The translations under genes and the position numbers were made by a program. The notes under the pieces were generated by a model, which worked only from the letters and a program-made list of their open reading frames with translations, made no database searches and was not told where the DNA came from. From assembly GCA_047967505.1 (NCBI GenBank), contig CM106538.1: DNA of 64,000 nt, one strand, 5' to 3'. The stretch comes from Dipteris shenzhenensis. Lineage: Eukaryota > Polypodiophyta > Polypodiopsida > Gleicheniales. Positions 21,241 through 31,480 of this stretch are shown here, piece after piece; positions within the stretch are counted from its first letter, which is position 1, and every line of letters starts with the position of its first letter.

Positions 21241-23432
21241 TGGCCTTGCTTGGAAAACTGAATCTGAGCGGAGGTTTGGACCTCCATTCCCCTCCGATGG
21301 GTCCTTGAATGTGATGAGCATGGCTGACGACCCCCAGGACCTATGCTCTCAACTTCGGGTGTTTACAGACATAGCCCATCGTGGGCACACCCAAGGATCA
21401 TGGACGGGCAAAATTGCCTGCTCATGGGTGGGCGCCCTTCCACAACCGGAGTCTCGAGTGTGCTTCCTCCCAGGTCTCTGCTATCGGTAGCGGATCCGGT
21501 GCCGGTGAGGTAAGGTAGAGTTAACAAGGGTGTGAGAAGGAATGCTCCAACTTTAGCGGGTGACACTGTTGCTAAATTAGCGACTACTCACCTGCAATCC
21601 AGATCTTGGGTTTTGCTGGATCTGGTTTTTTGCCCTTCCGTCGACGATCCCTGTGAAAGTATCGTCACCCGTCGCAGCGGCGTGGTGTGCATCCGGCGCG
21701 GCAGCTGGCACTCGCTTTGGTGAGGACTCCCGATTTCTGGAGTTTTTGTGTGAGAGAGATCTGCAGGCAGAATTTACCGAGAGCCGGCCGGCGGGCGCTG
21801 ACCAGTAAGTTTAAGACTGGCGGAACAATGGGGTGTTTTACGGCAGCCAAAATGGCGAATTGGTTGTTTTACGGCAGCCACGATGGTGAATTGGGTGTTT
21901 AACGGCAGTAGTAGCCATCGGATTAGGTGTTTTAGGGTGTTTTACGGCAGGCAAAATGGTGGTAACCACACTGCCGCTGCTAAACTTGCTTGCATACCGC
22001 CAAATTTAGGTTGTATCCTGCTTATCTAGCGGCAAATTGCGCTTCCCATCTTCCAGAACTGTTTCCGACTATGTAATAATTTGGATCTTCAACACCTCCC
22101 GCTTCAATTTCAGGCTTTTTTTCTGGTGCAAAGGTAAGCCTATGCTGCAATAGCTTGCTGCTTTTCACGCCGTAGCTTTTCTAGCAAACGAAGCAAGCAT
22201 CATCATCTTCCTTTTTGCTTTACCTAGTGGGAGAAGCAAACAGGCAATTTGAGAAACATTTCCAGCTCCATCATCATCATCATCATCATCGTTATCTTCT
22301 TTCATCAGGCCAACTATGTTTATTGTCTTCTATCGGGCCAATTTTGTGGTTTGGGTTTTCGACGGTGTGATTTTTGGGGTTTCGTCGTGGCGATGAATCG
22401 GCCATAGGGATCGTCTCATGTTGAGGTGCGCGGGCGATGCAATGTGGGAGGGGAAGGCAAAAAGCTGAGAAAGCGAGTAGCGTAGGATATGTGCAGGAAG
22501 GGAAGTAACAATGTGCAGAGTGAGTGTGGATGCAGGCAGAGCGCGACGGATGTGTGATTTGGGGGGGGGGGGGGGGGAAGGGGATGATGGAGAGACGACG
22601 AAGGATGAAGAAATCGAGCAATGGAGGAGGAGCTCAGAAAGGTAGCGACGGTGGAGAGGAGGAGGAGCTTCTTCAATCATGGATGGCGTCGCACGAAGCA
22701 TCATCCAAATCTGCCCCTTTTGACTCTGTCCGATGTGCTCTCCCATCAATGCTGCTGCTCTGCCATTTCCAAATCTCTCTCTCTAAATCACATCTGCTCC
22801 CCTGTTCCCCTTCGGATTTTTGCGTTTGTTTCATCTTCTCAACCCCAGTTCCATCATCTTTAGACCGTTTGTCCGCGAACCACCCGTCTTTTCCCCGCAC
22901 ATTCCTGTACAAATCGGCACATTGTTCACTTCGGGCTTCACTCCAGGATTCGCAGTCGTGCTTTTGTCCTAACTCTTCATCGCAGGATCTAGCCTTTGTA
23001 AGTAAAAGTTGGAAGCCTCAAAACAGCAGGCCGTCACTGTACCCTGCTGTCGCGTATTCCTTCGCTTCCTTTTATCTATATATCATTTCGAATTCACAGG
23101 GTCTCTCCCCACCGCTGCCCATATGCGAAACGATCATCCTTGGCCTAAGATCTTTGCCCTCCTCTTCTGTTGACGCATTGTATTTTTCTGGGTAGCAATG
23201 TCAGAGTACGGCCTTTCGGTCATTAAACTTCGCCATCTGGGTTTCGCTCTCCCACGGGCCACAAGGTCGAACTTGTCGGTCCGCATATTCGCGTCAGGGG
23301 CTGAAGCTATTTGAGGGTTTCCTCGTCGTTTGTTTCCTGTTACTCTTGCAGAACGCAGCAAATACGTTTATCATTTTAATTCTACTATTAATTTGCTAAG
23401 ATACTGAAAGGTTCGATTTTGTTTCATTGCAG
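21240..23432 (+). promoter_or_regulatory. CpG-rich promoter and 5' untranslated region of the host gene
   Basis: Base composition changes at about 21240 to CpG-rich, low-repeat DNA unlike its surroundings. It holds a four-unit repeat (21825-21965), a CAT trinucleotide run near 22270-22290, and an 18-G run at about 22560. The coding exon starting at 23467 is preceded by a good 3' splice site ('tttgtttcattgcag', AG at 23431-23432), so at least one non-coding exon lies upstream. A candidate donor is 'ctttgtaagt' with GT at 22998. Frames within it (e.g. 22524-23195) show no conserved features. Transcription start not determined. Confidence 0.55.
21825..21965 (+). repeat. Four imperfect copies of a roughly 30-bp unit ('gtgttttacggcagcca')
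   Basis: Copies near 21833, 21863, 21893 and 21935 share 'tgtttta.cggcag' followed by 'caaaatgg', 'cacgatgg' or 'ccatcgg'. Position: about 0.5-1.5 kb 5' of the likely first exon of the host gene. Confidence 0.85.
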
Positions 23433-23466
23433 AGTTGTTCCTAAATCTCAAAGCATCAGACTGAAA

Positions 23467-23710
23467 ATGGGGGACGCTTCATTGCTTGCTGTGGAACCTC
23501 ACTCCGTTGATGATGTCCAGACGAGTGACTCAAATGGACAAGATTCTGCGGAAAAGGATCAAACAAATCATCTACCCTCTAACGAGGGAGGGTCGATTAA
23601 AGAATCCCCAGCGATCTGTGACGCGCAAAATCATCTTGGGTCGATTAAAGAAACCCCAGCGATCTGTGAAGTGTCAACCGTCACATCAGCAGAAACTTCT
23701 GAGACGGCAG
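23467..23710 (+). CDS. Host gene, coding exon 1 (unknown plant protein)
   Basis: First coding exon of a five-exon gene whose exons total 1647 nt (548 residues plus stop). I do not recognise the family. The ATG at 23467 follows a clear 3' splice site (exon starts 23433) and opens 'MGDASLLAVEPHSVDDVQ', an acidic, Ser/Thr-rich, probably disordered start. It carries a duplicated motif, 'GSIKESPAICD' and 'GSIKETPAICE', 20 residues apart. The donor 'acggcag|gtcttt' (GT 23711) ends the exon in phase 1, which agrees with the next exon. Without splicing, the frame would read into a hydrophobic stretch and stop at 23784, so an unspliced form would encode a short membrane-tail protein. Non-coding upstream exon likely. 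Confidence 0.65.
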
Positions 23711-24499
23711 GTCTTTCCGGACTCATCGTACTGCTAGTAGGATGTCTTACAATGAGATTATATTCGCGTTCTCCTTACAATTAAAGAAGAGAGAGGGAGA
23801 GACCCGACACATAGAAAGAGTGTATGCTCTAGTGTCGTCTATAAGATTGAATACAAGGCAACAATAAAAAACCACCCCTTTGCCGGGGTGGGTCTGGTTC
23901 AATCAACTAAGCGAAAATTTTAATTACACAGGACCTTACCATATAGAAACTGGCACTATGCATTCTGATGTTTTAGGACATTAGGGTAAGGCTCATGTTG
24001 TCGGCACCCATCTTTGGGGCCAGCCAACAACCCTCTAGGTGCTATAGGGATTTGGCCACCAGCAGCTTCAGGCTGACTCGACCCTCCCTCAGTACGTCTT
24101 GTTCAGAGGGCCTTTGGGGCTATGACCCTTTTTAATGAGCTCAAAATTTTAGGCGAGCTCATAGGCATTGCCATATGTTGTCAGCCTGAAGCTGCAGACA
24201 TACCACTGGATGTCTGACCAGAGACTACCTATTCAGTTCTTGTCTGAAACGTGCAACAGAATACCCACTTGCATGAAGCGATTTGCTTAGTGGTCAAGCA
24301 ACTCCGTGGCCCCTTGTATCAGCTCAAAGAACTAGGTGTGAAGATCGTCCATGTATTGGGGTGACAAGAATGGGCTCGATGAACTTCACCCAACCAAGTA
24401 CGGCTTACCTTGTCAAGTGCATGGAAGCTGAGATGCAATTCTCATTACCTTGGGTCTGCACAAGAGGAAAACAACTCTCAAACTGGTTGAGCCAAGGCG

Positions 24500-25800
24500 A
24501 GAGGAGGGTTCTGCCTTTCCCTCATATCTGTTGAAGTTCAACTTTCATGGAAAAGGATGCCTGACTGGCGGTGGAACGGGTCTGTCAAGCTCTATTGCTT
24601 TGGCCTGGAGCAATGACAACTCAAGATCCCGTTCCTCATTTACTTTTGATGCCGCCCAGAGATATTCGTCTTTGGCCCCTTGGGCAGCTTGGAGACATTC
24701 TTCTTTGGCCTCATGGGCAGCTTCCCTTGCTTCCTCGGCAGCTCGGAGATGTTCTTTCCATCTTGGACTGCTTCCTTTGCTTCCTGGACAGCTCACAGAT
24801 GCTCTTCTTTTGCCTCCTGAGCTGCCTAGTCATGGGTATCCCTGAGCTCAATCTGTCATGGGTATCCCTGAGCTCCCAGAGTTGCAAAATGCGAGCAAGG
24901 AGGTTCTATGACTGATTAATCTGCATCTGCATCATGGCCTGGATCATGGCAACCATGTCTAAAGGGGCTACCTGTGCCTTGAGTGGTGGAGGTAGTAGTG
25001 GCAGGGCTTCTTCTAGAGTTGAAGCCCTCTTCCTCCATGCCGGGGTTGGACTGTTCTTGCGGACTCATGGTCATCTTGCTGGAGCGTGTCATCACATGTA
25101 CTACCTGGATCCTATGGGAGATCCACCAAGAATGAAGGATGGAGGGAAGTCATGGAGAGTCTACCTGAAGTAGAATACACCTTGGATCTCCTATGAACTA
25201 CTAATTTCATTCCTTGTGTTGGCTCTTCAATAGCTCTGTGTACAGCTATTGGTAAGCCTGGTCGAAGGAGGATCATTGGGCCTGCTGCTGAAGGACTGAG
25301 TGCTGCTACTGGTCCATGGCCTGAGGTTGCCTCTGGAGCTGTAAGACCTGATGCGTCTGCTGCTGCACCTGCTGCTGTAGAAGGCACTGGGAAGCCTGGT
25401 GTAATTGCTGACAGAGCTGATCCTGAATTGAGGACCCTTGTATAGGGCTGGGCTGATCTTAGCCGACTGGCCTCGCTACAGACTGACCTAGTCTGTGAAG
25501 GTGATTGTCACAGACTGGCCGACATGCTTGCGGTCCCCAACTGTCGTCTGAATTGACTGTCAGCATGTTTACCGGATGTGTCTTTTGTTGTCAGCTCCTA
25601 CACCTGTACACCAGGTGCAATCAGTCAAAGACCTCATCAGATGGGTTTTATAGCTCTAGAAGCTCACCTTGTAGAAGAGGGATTGGGAAGCTGCATTGCC
25701 CAAGTAGCCAAGGAGGAATGTGACCGTGCCCTTCAAGAGGCTTGGGAAGGGCGAGAGTGCTAGAGTAATAGGAGGTTGTTTGCTGTAGGAAACACTCCTA
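24500..25800 (-). pseudogene. Probable retroelement gag-like relic
   Basis: On the minus strand, 24545-24796 encodes an Ala/Glu-rich coiled-coil-like stretch ('EHLRAAEEAREAAHEAKEE'). About 25050-25390, read through several stops, gives Gln-rich text ('LLQQQVQQQTHQVLQLQRQ') and a possible start 'MTRSSKMTMSPQEQS'. This composition is common at the start of plant LTR-retrotransposon gag genes, but no zinc knuckle, protease or RT is visible. The call is tentative. Confidence 0.3.
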
Positions 25801-26140
25801 TAGCAGCGGAAGACTATACCAACAAATCTCACAATGCATGAATCATATCTCACTCCGTTCAGTGGTGTAAAGAAATAGACACAGACACAGATCTTGAACA
25901 ACGCACAGTTGAGTAGAAACAGCAAAACTGTAATGAAGATTGCTCCAATACAAAATATGCTTAGTGTGCCACCAACTAGAAGCCAATGTACTGCCTAGAT
26001 ATGGACCCCTGGCAACTCATAAAGCTGTCTTCTACCTCCCCCCTGCGCCTTCAAACTCCCATCAGCCTACATGCTCACCAAGAGCTTCAGTGGGGTGGCT
26101 GTAGTGATGCCTTTCTAGGCACTCCTTACTGCTCCTCTTC

Positions 26141-26490
26141 TTGATGAAGACCTGCAGGCTGAGTGCTCCTCTCTCTGGATGCCTGGACCTCCCTGCTGCT
26201 CAAACTGCAGCTGCTGCCCTACCATTGTTCACCTTCCTTCAGATACGTTGCCCAACAAAAGCCCTCAGTGTCCTCCGAAAGGATCTCCAAGGCAGGACTG
26301 AAGCTGCTCCTATGCCCTCGATCCTTTTCTTCCTCGTGAAGTTTCACACCCGAGGTAGTAACTACGCAACTGCCAGGACCTCCCAATGGGGCCCCTTTTA
26401 CAGGGCTCTGGAAGCCCCCAAAACTGTAGTCTATCTGGCTACCCAGTGTGTCTGACCAGATGGCCGACCAGGGTTAGAATAAATCCAATT
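26141..26490. other. Intron DNA, no feature
   Basis: A 105-codon frame at 26141-26455 has no recognisable domain. It ends next to the LTR that starts at 26493. Confidence 0.3.
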
Positions 26491-26492
26491 CA

Positions 26493-26807
26493 TGTTAGAA
26501 ACATGGTGTGTGTGTGTGTGAGAGAGAGAGAGAGAAAGAGAGAGAGAGCTAGGGAGTGAAGAAGTGATACTCAAATGAAGACAATAAAGGCTTTCATTCA
26601 TTCATCATCATCACTAGATGAGACAAGTGAAGTACATGCCTTATAGGCTACATACTTACACACTTGCACCAAGTGCATATGGGATAAGTCCCATAGTGAC
26701 ACGTGGCACTCACACATGACTCACACACATGAACTGATACTAGTTCTCGTAGTACTACACACCAACACATCACATCAAAGCACTCTTTGGTTATGATATC
26801 TCCAACA
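26493..26807 (-). repeat. 3' LTR (315 bp)
   Basis: Bounded by TG...CA. On the plus strand it begins 'tgttagaaacatggtgtg' with a GT/GA microsatellite inside, and ends 'atatctccaaca' next to the polypurine tract. Confidence 0.8.
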
Positions 26808-26967
26808 CCCCCCTTCAGAGCAAAGAGTGTGAGACCAAACACGCAAGGAGTAGACCGATCCCCCCTCCACCGCAATACTGCAAGGAGCAAGTCCAACTAT
26901 CCAACACCTCCTGTGTGATAGTGACTTCTCAGTCAGCTTGCGACCGGCAAGGGCAAACCATCACTTG

Positions 26968-27640
26968 TCACCCTCCCTTACTCTGAATTGGGTGGTCACT
27001 ATCATCATACCAAAGTAAAAGACAATACTGTTGTAGTTGCATGTATCTCCTCAGGGGGCTCTTCAAGTCCAGCTTGTTCTTCAGCAAGGAGATTGGAATG
27101 GTGCTTCTCTTGTTCCTGTTCCTTCTTCTTGAAACAATGAGCTTCAATGTGTCCTTTCCTCTTGCAAAACCTGCAAATAATGTTCTTGTTGGTCTTCCAT
27201 TTGCTTGTGGAAGCAAATGCTTGATCACCAGGAGAGGCAAGAGAGGCTTCCTTATTGCGATGGTCTTCTCAATGAGTAGTGCCACCATATCATTAAACAT
27301 GGTAGTGGCAAGGCGAAGGACTTCAAGAGTTTGCTCAAAGCGAGAAATTCCATGCATGCTCTTCATATTGATCATTAGGCGGGCTCTTCAAACTTGAAAG
27401 TTGTTGAACAAGAGATTGAAAGTTGCTAGATGATCACTCAACTCATCACTCTCTCCTATTTTCAAATCATAAAACTTGAGCTTGTGAAAGACTTTAAAGT
27501 TGGTGATTTTATTACCAAACAATGTGTCAAGGCGATCCCAAATCTCCTTAGCTGTTGACTTGAAGTCCACATAATGGATGAGAGAGTCGGCCAAGCAAAG
27601 ACCAATGAGGGGCAATTACCTTTGCATTCTGCTGCTATCC
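26968..27640 (-). pseudogene. Copia-type gag remnant with CCHC zinc knuckle
   Basis: Reading minus, 27615-27388 has the UBN2/gag signature: 'AKEIWDRLDTLFGN' and 'FKVFHKLKFYDLKIGE', then 'ELSDHLATFNLLFNNF'. A frame change leads to 'NIICRFCKRKGHIEAHCF' (about 27183-27130), an intact C-x2-C-x4-H-x4-C knuckle, followed by a Lys/Glu tail. Gag would coat the RNA and form particles. No pol domain follows before the 3' LTR. Frameshifts make it a pseudogene. Confidence 0.75.
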
Positions 27641-27938
27641 TTTGGTGTTGCTGATCAAGTAATTCAACCTTCTCATCCTCAACAACATCCCAAACACCTT
27701 CACGCATAAATGAGAAAACCTTCCCCCTTGAACTTCTCCACGAGTGAAGAACTCAAAGACAATGAAGTCATGATGGCAATTACCTTTGCATTCTGCTGCT
27801 ATCCTTTGGTGTTGCTGATCAAGTAATTCAACCTTCTCATCCTCAACAACATCCCAAACACCTTCACGCATAAATGAGAAAACCTTCCCCCTTGAACTTC
27901 TCCACGAGTGAAGAACTCAAAGACAATGAAGTCATGAT
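27611..27938 (+). repeat. Tandem duplication, period 164 bp
   Basis: 'ggcaattacctttgcattct' at 27611 recurs at 27775, and the copies are nearly identical to 27938. It covers the start region of the gag remnant. Confidence 0.95.
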
Positions 27939-27969
27939 GGCAAAGACCTTGATGATGGCGGGCAGCAAC

Positions 27970-28535
27970 AAGGAGCCAAAGGAGAGCTCTTGTGGACAAG
28001 ATGAGTGCTCCAAAATCCATAGCAGCTGCTAGAACAGCTCCGGGATGAATTAGAGACGAGGAGCAGCCCTGAAAGTAAGTCGGGAAGAAGCGGTTCTGCA
28101 GTGGCAATCCCAAAACAATTCGCAAAAGCAAGCAGCTGCTCCAAAATAGGTCAAAGAGGCGTCCAAATGGCTCAAAAGTCTGCAGCCAAATGCACATAGG
28201 TGGTCTTCTTCTGCTGTAACAGCCTGCAAACCCTAAAATGTAGCAGCAAGCCCGAGATGCAAGGAGCCAAAGGAGAGCTCTTGTGGACAAGATGAGTGCT
28301 TCAAAATCCATAGCAGCTGCCAGAACAGCTCCGGGATGAATTAGAGACGAGGAGCAGCCCTGAAAGTAAGTCTGGAAGAAGCGGTTCCGCAGCAGCAATC
28401 CCAAAACAATTGGCAAAAGCAAGCAGCTGCTCCAAAACAGGTCAAAGAGGCCTCCAAATGGCTCAAAAATCTGCAGCCAAATGCACATAGGTGGTCTTCT
28501 TCTGCTGTAACAGCCTGAAAACCCTAAAATGGCGA
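27970..28535 (+). repeat. Tandem duplication, period 291 bp
   Basis: 'aaggagccaaaggagagctc' at 27970 recurs at 28261. The two copies run together to the shared 'ccctaaaatg' (about 28225 and 28530). It lies in the untranslated leader of the gag-only element and creates a long but meaningless minus-strand frame (27799-28488). Confidence 0.92.
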
Positions 28536-28970
28536 TGAAACAGCTTCAAGGTGACTTGAAATTCCACACGTGCAGGCGGCTCTTGGAAGGCAGTTGAAGA
28601 GATGCAGTTGTAGATGTCTGCAGCAGAGATTAGGTGGCCTGGTGTGCTCCAAAATGCACACAACAGCAAGTGTTTGCTACGAATTGTAGAGGCTGACCAC
28701 CATGCAGCACTTGCAGGGGCTGGACCTACTCAAAGGTGGAGGCTATGGCGCTGGAGCTGCTTGGGGGCGGTCGACTATGCAGTAGAGACCCAAACAGAGG
28801 CTGAAAACAGCTCCTAAACAGTCCGATTGGAGGCAGTCATGAAGAGGCTGTGCTCACCTGAGGCGGAAATGAGCAGGGCTGAGGCGGCTGCAGGAAGAAG
28901 GGCTTGAGCAGAATTAGGGTTTAGGGTTAGGGTTAGGTCAGAGATGACGTGGTATCTATGGCAGGGTTAA

Positions 28971-28985
28971 CCTGCTTTGATACCA
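28971..28985 (-). other. Primer-binding site (initiator tRNA-Met type)
   Basis: The minus strand reads TGGTATCAAAGCAGG, one base off the usual TGGTATCAGAGC, directly after the LTR end. Confidence 0.75.
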
Positions 28986-28997
28986 TGTTAGAAACAT

Positions 28998-29047
<50 letters not shown>

Positions 29048-29148
29048 GATACTCAAATTAAGACATAATGAAGGCTTTCATTTATTCATCATCATCACTA
29101 AATGAGACAAGTGGCGTTCAAGTGTTATAGGCTACACACTCGCACAAG
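28986..29148 (-). repeat. Truncated 5' LTR abutting host exon 2
   Basis: Aligns with 26493 onward (GT/GA array, 'tgatactcaaat.aagaca', 'ttcatcatcatcacta.atgagacaagtg') but stops at 'gcacaagtg', about half the length of the other LTR. Confidence 0.8.
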
Positions 29149-29354
29149 TGATGGAGGAAAAGGAGGTTGGCTCAACTTTTGGTATCTCAGAATCTAAGAA
29201 CAATCTGGGATCTTCACATGAAATTGGGGAGGTCATGATCCCCCCTATGGTGGATGAAAGCTCTTCTAAAATAAAATCCAATGGTCAGCCTGATACACTG
29301 GAGGATCTGAACTGCCATACAAGCATGGAGGAAAGGCAGTACTCTTCGTTTTCT
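29149..29354 (+). CDS. Host gene, coding exon 2
   Basis: The acceptor 'cgcacaag|tg' (AG 29147-29148) lies inside or at the edge of LTR-derived sequence. It is the only AG I found near the start of the open frame that keeps phase with exon 1 (1 nt + 2 nt). It encodes 'MEEKEVGSTFGISESKNN', then an acidic Ser-rich stretch and 'HTSMEERQYSSFS'. The donor 'ttttct|gtaaga' (GT 29355) ends it in phase 0, matching exon 3. No domain is recognised. The true 5' edge of this exon could have been lost with the LTR truncation, so cDNA is needed for the start. Confidence 0.6.
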
Positions 29355-29592
29355 GTAAGAATGCAAAGCACCTCCTATATGTGTACTGTTGGAATCATGA
29401 GTAATGCTGCTTTTGTATAGCAATGATAGCTGCTTTGCTTTGCATTGGAAGCTTCATTAATCAACAAAATGCAAATGCTGCACTGGCTTAAATGTATGAG
29501 ATGGTATGTAATGCTATCTATTCATGTTTCTTGTTCTTGACGCAATGGGCAAGCTAACAAATAATTCTTTACTTTTGGTGTATATAATGCAG
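29355..29592 (+). other. Intron 2 (238 bp)
   Basis: GTAAGA donor, 'tatataatgcag' acceptor, AT-rich; the only ordinary-sized intron in the gene. Confidence 0.75.
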
Positions 29593-29743
29593 GAGGTGGA
29601 TGAGTCTGTTGGCACCGGTAAGGGTGAATGGCTTGATCAAGTCGTCCCAGAAAGTGATACTGGAACGGAAGTGGTTAGCAATGATCTGGAGGGTTGGCAA
29701 CGCTTTGATGTTGAGGAGGGAAATGCCACAGGTTTGGCTTACG
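29593..29743 (+). CDS. Host gene, coding exon 3
   Basis: Starts after 'ataatgcag' and encodes 'EVDESVGTGKGEWLDQVV' and 'DLEGWQRFDVEEGNATGL', acidic with two Trp. Two donors are possible: 'cttacg|gtatgt' (GT 29744, the better match) or 'gccacag|gttt' (GT 29732). Both leave phase 1 and both fit exon 4, so the proteins would differ by four residues. No family recognised. Confidence 0.7.
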
Positions 29744-30897
29744 GTATGTTTGTTACTTGGCTTTTCGGTGTGAGTGATAGTCTGAGATTAATTATATAGT
29801 ATGGGGCTTTGGCATTTTTGTTGAGGAGAAGTGAAATGGCTATCTATGTCATGCTTATTTGAAGCTTGATTCTTGTTTCTAGGGCATGCTTGCGTTTTCA
29901 TGTTGAGTGGGAAGCATCTGTATGCTATTTCTAAACCAATGCAATTTTATAGAGTACCATCTGTTTTCTTCATTGATGCAAAACGTTGTCCTAACATCAT
30001 TGTGGACAGCATAGCCTTTTAAAAACAACGATTGGGAGCTGACTCTTCAAGGAAACTACACTTGGATATACATGCACACATGTATTGTATGCATGCATAC
30101 ATGCTTCAAAAGTATAATTTGAAGCCCAGCTGCTAATATTATTACTCAAATGCATGCCTGCAATGAGCGTATTGTATCTATCTATGTATGTAGCATGCTT
30201 GGTTTTTCATATTTAAACACATTGGATGTATAGTGTATGAAGGCATTTATGCATGATGTATGTGGTGTTCCATCTGTATTTTTACCTATCTCATAGTGGA
30301 TCTTGTAAAACAGGAAATCCATTTTCTGTTTTTTGTGGACTTGCAGACCTTTGATGAGGCTATACTAACTGGCTGATGTTTATTCTATTTTGTTGCTCAT
30401 TGATTTTTCTTTGGCCAAAGGCAAGCTCCATTTGATTGTCTACACCCACTGTTGGCGGTGATGACGTCAGTGGGGATGCCATAGTAGCTAGTTCCTGCTA
30501 TGCGTGATGGAGTTTATGGTTTTCAATCTTATGAGTGACTATTGTGAGATTGAAACTGCACTATGTTGTTTTTAGAGGATGAGTTTGGGAATGTTCCTGG
30601 ATTCATCTAAGTATATGCGATTCTCTTTGTGCTTACTTGTTACGTGAGTTGTTCATCTTCAGCATGAGAGGAGGCCAGTATGCTGGTTAATAAAGTTTTA
30701 TGAAAATGAAGCTATTATAAATGTGTTTGTGCCATGTTCCATCATTACAATTGTCAGCATTAATAGGGTTGTTATGATAGATGTGCATACTATGCAAGTC
30801 GATTCAGGATTCTAGCAAAATACCACACTGTATTGTGTATCTTGTTTCTTTTGTATTTCAAAACCATGTAGCAATTTTATTTACTATGGATGAACAG
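29744..30897 (+). other. Intron 3 (about 1.15 kb)
   Basis: T-rich intronic DNA with 'atgcatgcatac' tracts near 30070-30170. No mobile element recognised. Confidence 0.65.
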
Positions 30898-31257
30898 ATG
30901 ATGGCACTTCAAAACAAGGGTCTCGTGATTTAGAACTTTGGGAGCAGTTGTTGGAGGCTGGACTGGAAGCACATGATAAGGACAAAGAGAAAATGACTTT
31001 GGTTGTGGGAGGCGTGGAACCGTTGCAAAGTGGCATAGAACAATTGCGGGATCAGAATTGGCAGAATGGCTTGGCTTCACCAGGAAACCCTTTTATAGAA
31101 GGCCTGGACAGGTTAAGCAATTTTTCAGAAACAGAAGGTTTTGTGTTTGGTGGGAACTTGCCTGGTCATTTTCCAGAAGATTTCAAAACAGCTTCTTCTC
31201 TGCCTTCTAAAGTAGGGCTGAGTGATAGTGCCAACAGCAATGAGGAGTCTTTTTCAG
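30898..31257 (+). CDS. Host gene, coding exon 4
   Basis: The acceptor 'gatgaacag|at' completes a codon with the last base of exon 3. It encodes 120 residues including 'LELWEQLLEAGLEAHDKD', 'NPFIEGLDRLSNFSETEG' and 'GNLPGHFPEDFKTA': alternating helix-like and loop-like segments, acidic. The donor 'tttttcag|gtatgt' (GT 31258) ends the exon in phase 1. Splice sites are near consensus on both sides. No conserved domain recognised. Confidence 0.75.
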
Positions 31258-31321
31258 GTATGTTCAAATTGGCAATGTGCATCAGTCGGTTTTGTTTTGT
31301 TTATTGAAACAATTTCTTAGC

Positions 31322-31323
<2 letters not shown>

Positions 31324-31364
<41 letters not shown>

Positions 31365-31480
31365 CTAGTCTATGAAAGACCGAAAGGTCTATGAGACTCA
31401 AGAAACCAGAATCAGTTAAGGACAAAGAGTCCATCAAAACTAAAATGTGAGTTAAGGACTGCGAGTCCATCCTAAGGGTA
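31324..31480 (-). mobile_element. LINE 3'-end fragment with (AG)n tail
   Basis: Read on the minus strand: 'GAGTCTCATAGACC', a short hairpin loop, 'GGTCT', then a (CT)n tail (31360-31324). The hairpin ('agaccgaaaggtct', 31377-31390) and the preceding motif recur at 42182 and 46203. A severely 5'-truncated LINE A insertion. Confidence 0.6.

Larger units (their letters stand above)
23711..29148 (+). other. Intron 1 of the host gene (about 5.4 kb), retrotransposon-filled
   Basis: Defined by the donor at 23711 and the acceptor at 29147-29148. It contains a probable minus-strand retroelement relic (24500-25800) and the gag-only copia-like element 26493-29148. A short GC-rich hairpin lies near 23870-23895 ('accacccc' / 'ggggtggg'). 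Confidence 0.6.
26493..29148 (-). mobile_element. Gag-only copia-like retrotransposon in intron 1, 5' LTR truncated
   Basis: Minus-strand element. The 3' LTR (26493-26807) and the truncated 5' LTR (28986-about 29148) are alignable copies. Reading minus, the 5' LTR ends '...TTTCTAACA' and is followed at once by 'TGGTATCAAAGCAGG' (28985-28971), complementary to initiator tRNA-Met. Next to the 3' LTR a G-rich polypurine tract ('gaagggggg', minus) precedes 'TGTTGGAG'. The interior holds a long leader with tandem duplications and a gag remnant, but no protease, integrase or RT. It is therefore a non-autonomous copia relative, mobilised in trans if ever active. The U3 half of the 5' LTR is missing where host exon 2 begins. 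Confidence 0.8.

Noticed and set aside
22330-23195. Open frames of 140-220 codons in the CpG-rich region
   Set aside because: Overlapping frames on both strands with no recognisable domain; the region is better read as promoter and untranslated leader.
27799-28488. 230-codon minus-strand open frame with repeated hydrophobic segments
   Set aside because: It is created by the 291-bp tandem duplication in the leader of the gag-only element; the repeated protein text mirrors the DNA repeat and has no domain.
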